A stretch of 22,792 nt of DNA from Clostridiales bacterium (lineage in GTDB: Bacteria; Bacillota; Clostridia; Lachnospirales; WQUN01). Positions 22,073 to 22,792 of the stretch are shown in pieces. Both the position numbers and the translations under genes were made by a program. The notes beneath the pieces were generated by a model that worked only from the letters and a program-made list of their open reading frames with translations, searched no databases and was not told the DNA's origin. Every line of letters begins with the position of its first letter. Position 1 is the first letter of the stretch. The DNA lies in contig JAISWA010000090.1 of assembly GCA_031271275.1 (NCBI GenBank), positions 1 through 22,792 on the forward strand. The letters are read 5' to 3'.

Positions 22073-22555
22073 ATGCAAGAGCCCGCCGTTCCCCGGCGCA
22101 AGCCGGTTATTGAAGCGATTGAGCCGCTGCTTTCCCAGGCGGCGGAAGCGCAGGGCGTTACGCTCTACGACTTGGAATATGTAAAGGAAGGCGGCGACCG
22201 GATTCTGCGCCTGTATATCGACAAGGAAGGCGGCGTCGATATAAACGACTGCGAACGCGTGAGCCACGGGGCGGAAGCGGCGCTTGACGCCCGCGACCCC
22301 ATACCGGAAGCGTATCTGCTTGAGGTCAGCTCCCCCGGTATCGAGCGGCGCTTGCGCAAGGACTGGCACTTCGAGCGCTACACCGGCGAACGGGTTACGG
22401 TAAAGCTGTTTAAGCCCGCGGAGGATAACCGGAAAAAATTCAAGGGCATACTTAAAGGTTTGCGCGACGGCGCCGTGGTTATTGAGGAAGACGGACGGGA
22501 AATAATATTGGAGCGGCAGCAGGTTTCCAAGTGCTGCCTTGCCGTATTTGATTAA
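22073..22555 (+). CDS. rimP: Ribosome maturation factor
   Basis: Assists assembly of the 30S subunit. The 160-residue protein has the N-terminal alpha/beta domain with YDLEYVKEGGDRILRLYID and GVDINDCERVSH, the diagnostic LLEVSSPGIERRL, and a C-terminal SH3-like part (FKGILKGLRDGAVVIEEDGR). ATG 22073 lies six bases after AAGGAA; the ATG two codons upstream abuts the ribosome binding site and is unlikely. It starts the rimP-nusA operon. Confidence 0.95.
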   Translation: MQEPAVPRRKPVIEAIEPLLSQAAEAQGVTLYDLEYVKEGGDRILRLYIDKEGGVDINDCERVSHGAEAALDARDPIPEAYLLEVSSPGIERRLRKDWHFERYTGERVTVKLFKPAEDNRKKFKGILKGLRDGAVVIEEDGREIILERQQVSKCCLAVFD

Positions 22556-22581
22556 GCGAACGAAAGGGAGGAAACCGGAAA

Positions 22582-22792
22582 ATGGATAGCGGAACGGAAC
22601 TTATTGAAGCGTTATCACAGGTAGCGAAGGAAAAGGGGATTGATAAGGAAATTATTTTTGAGGCGATAGAAGCGTCGCTTGTTTCGGCGTGCAAGAAGCA
22701 TTTCGGGCCGAACGCGGCCATCCGCGTGGCGATTAACCGCGAGACGGGCAGCTATGACGTGCTTGCGGAAAAAACGGTGGTGGAAGACGTTA
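22582..22792 (+). CDS. nusA: Transcription termination/antitermination factor NusA (partial, runs off right edge)
   Basis: Seventy codons of the N-terminal RNA-polymerase-binding domain are present: ELIEALSQVAKEKGIDKEII, FEAIEASLVSACKKHFG and the start of the next strands (IRVAINRETGSYDVLAEK). These match the family's LxALxxxxxEKGI and AIExAL pattern. ATG 22582 has GGGAGG upstream and is 26 bases after rimP, the usual order. S1 and KH domains fall beyond the window. Confidence 0.93.
   Translation, partial: MDSGTELIEALSQVAKEKGIDKEIIFEAIEASLVSACKKHFGPNAAIRVAINRETGSYDVLAEKTVVEDV

Overview
The window looks like a chromosomal segment of an endospore-forming member of the Clostridia (Bacillota), probably uncultured. 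The evidence is the gene order pyrH-frr-uppS-cdsA-dxr-rseP-ispG followed further on by rimP-nusA, a full-length spoIIR, a secreted clostripain-type protease, AGGAGG-type ribosome binding sites and a mixed ATG/GTG/TTG start usage. No rRNA, tRNA, transposase, integrase or CRISPR array was seen.

Layout. Positions 1-72 hold the N-terminus of a leftward secreted protein with a near-consensus promoter and a perfect palindromic operator. Positions about 210-566 are an array of palindromic 'TCATTCTGAG / CTCAGAATGA' repeats; a lone half copy recurs near 20800. Positions 658-6881 are a tightly packed rightward operon for UMP kinase, ribosome recycling, undecaprenyl and CDP-diglyceride lipid synthesis, two MEP-pathway isoprenoid enzymes and the site-2 protease RseP. 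Four of its junctions overlap. Positions 6940-11584 continue rightward with a duplicated DUF1538 membrane protein, a tandem P-II-like protein and a hybrid sensor kinase.

Positions 11515-18025 are the most unusual part: a leftward seven-gene cassette. In transcription order it encodes a PqqD-like recognition protein, a radical SAM/SPASM maturase, a 153-residue peptide with eleven C-[S/T]-C motifs (nine in exact six-residue register), a secreted stalk-domain/TPR protein, a B12-binding-type radical SAM enzyme, a U32-family protein and a companion protein with a CxxCxxC motif. I read it as a candidate ribosomally made, post-translationally modified peptide (RiPP) system whose exact class I cannot assign. 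It carries no recognisable exporter or dedicated leader peptidase, although a secreted clostripain-like protease is divergently transcribed next to it.

Positions 18235-22792 hold the clostripain-like protease, spoIIR (convergent and overlapping), tcdA with an apparently leaderless promoter, a 53-residue leftward small protein, and then rimP and the start of nusA behind their own promoter and an 11-bp leader hairpin. In many Firmicutes ispG is followed closely by polC and rimP-nusA. Here about 15 kb of accessory genes lies between ispG and rimP, and polC is not in that interval.
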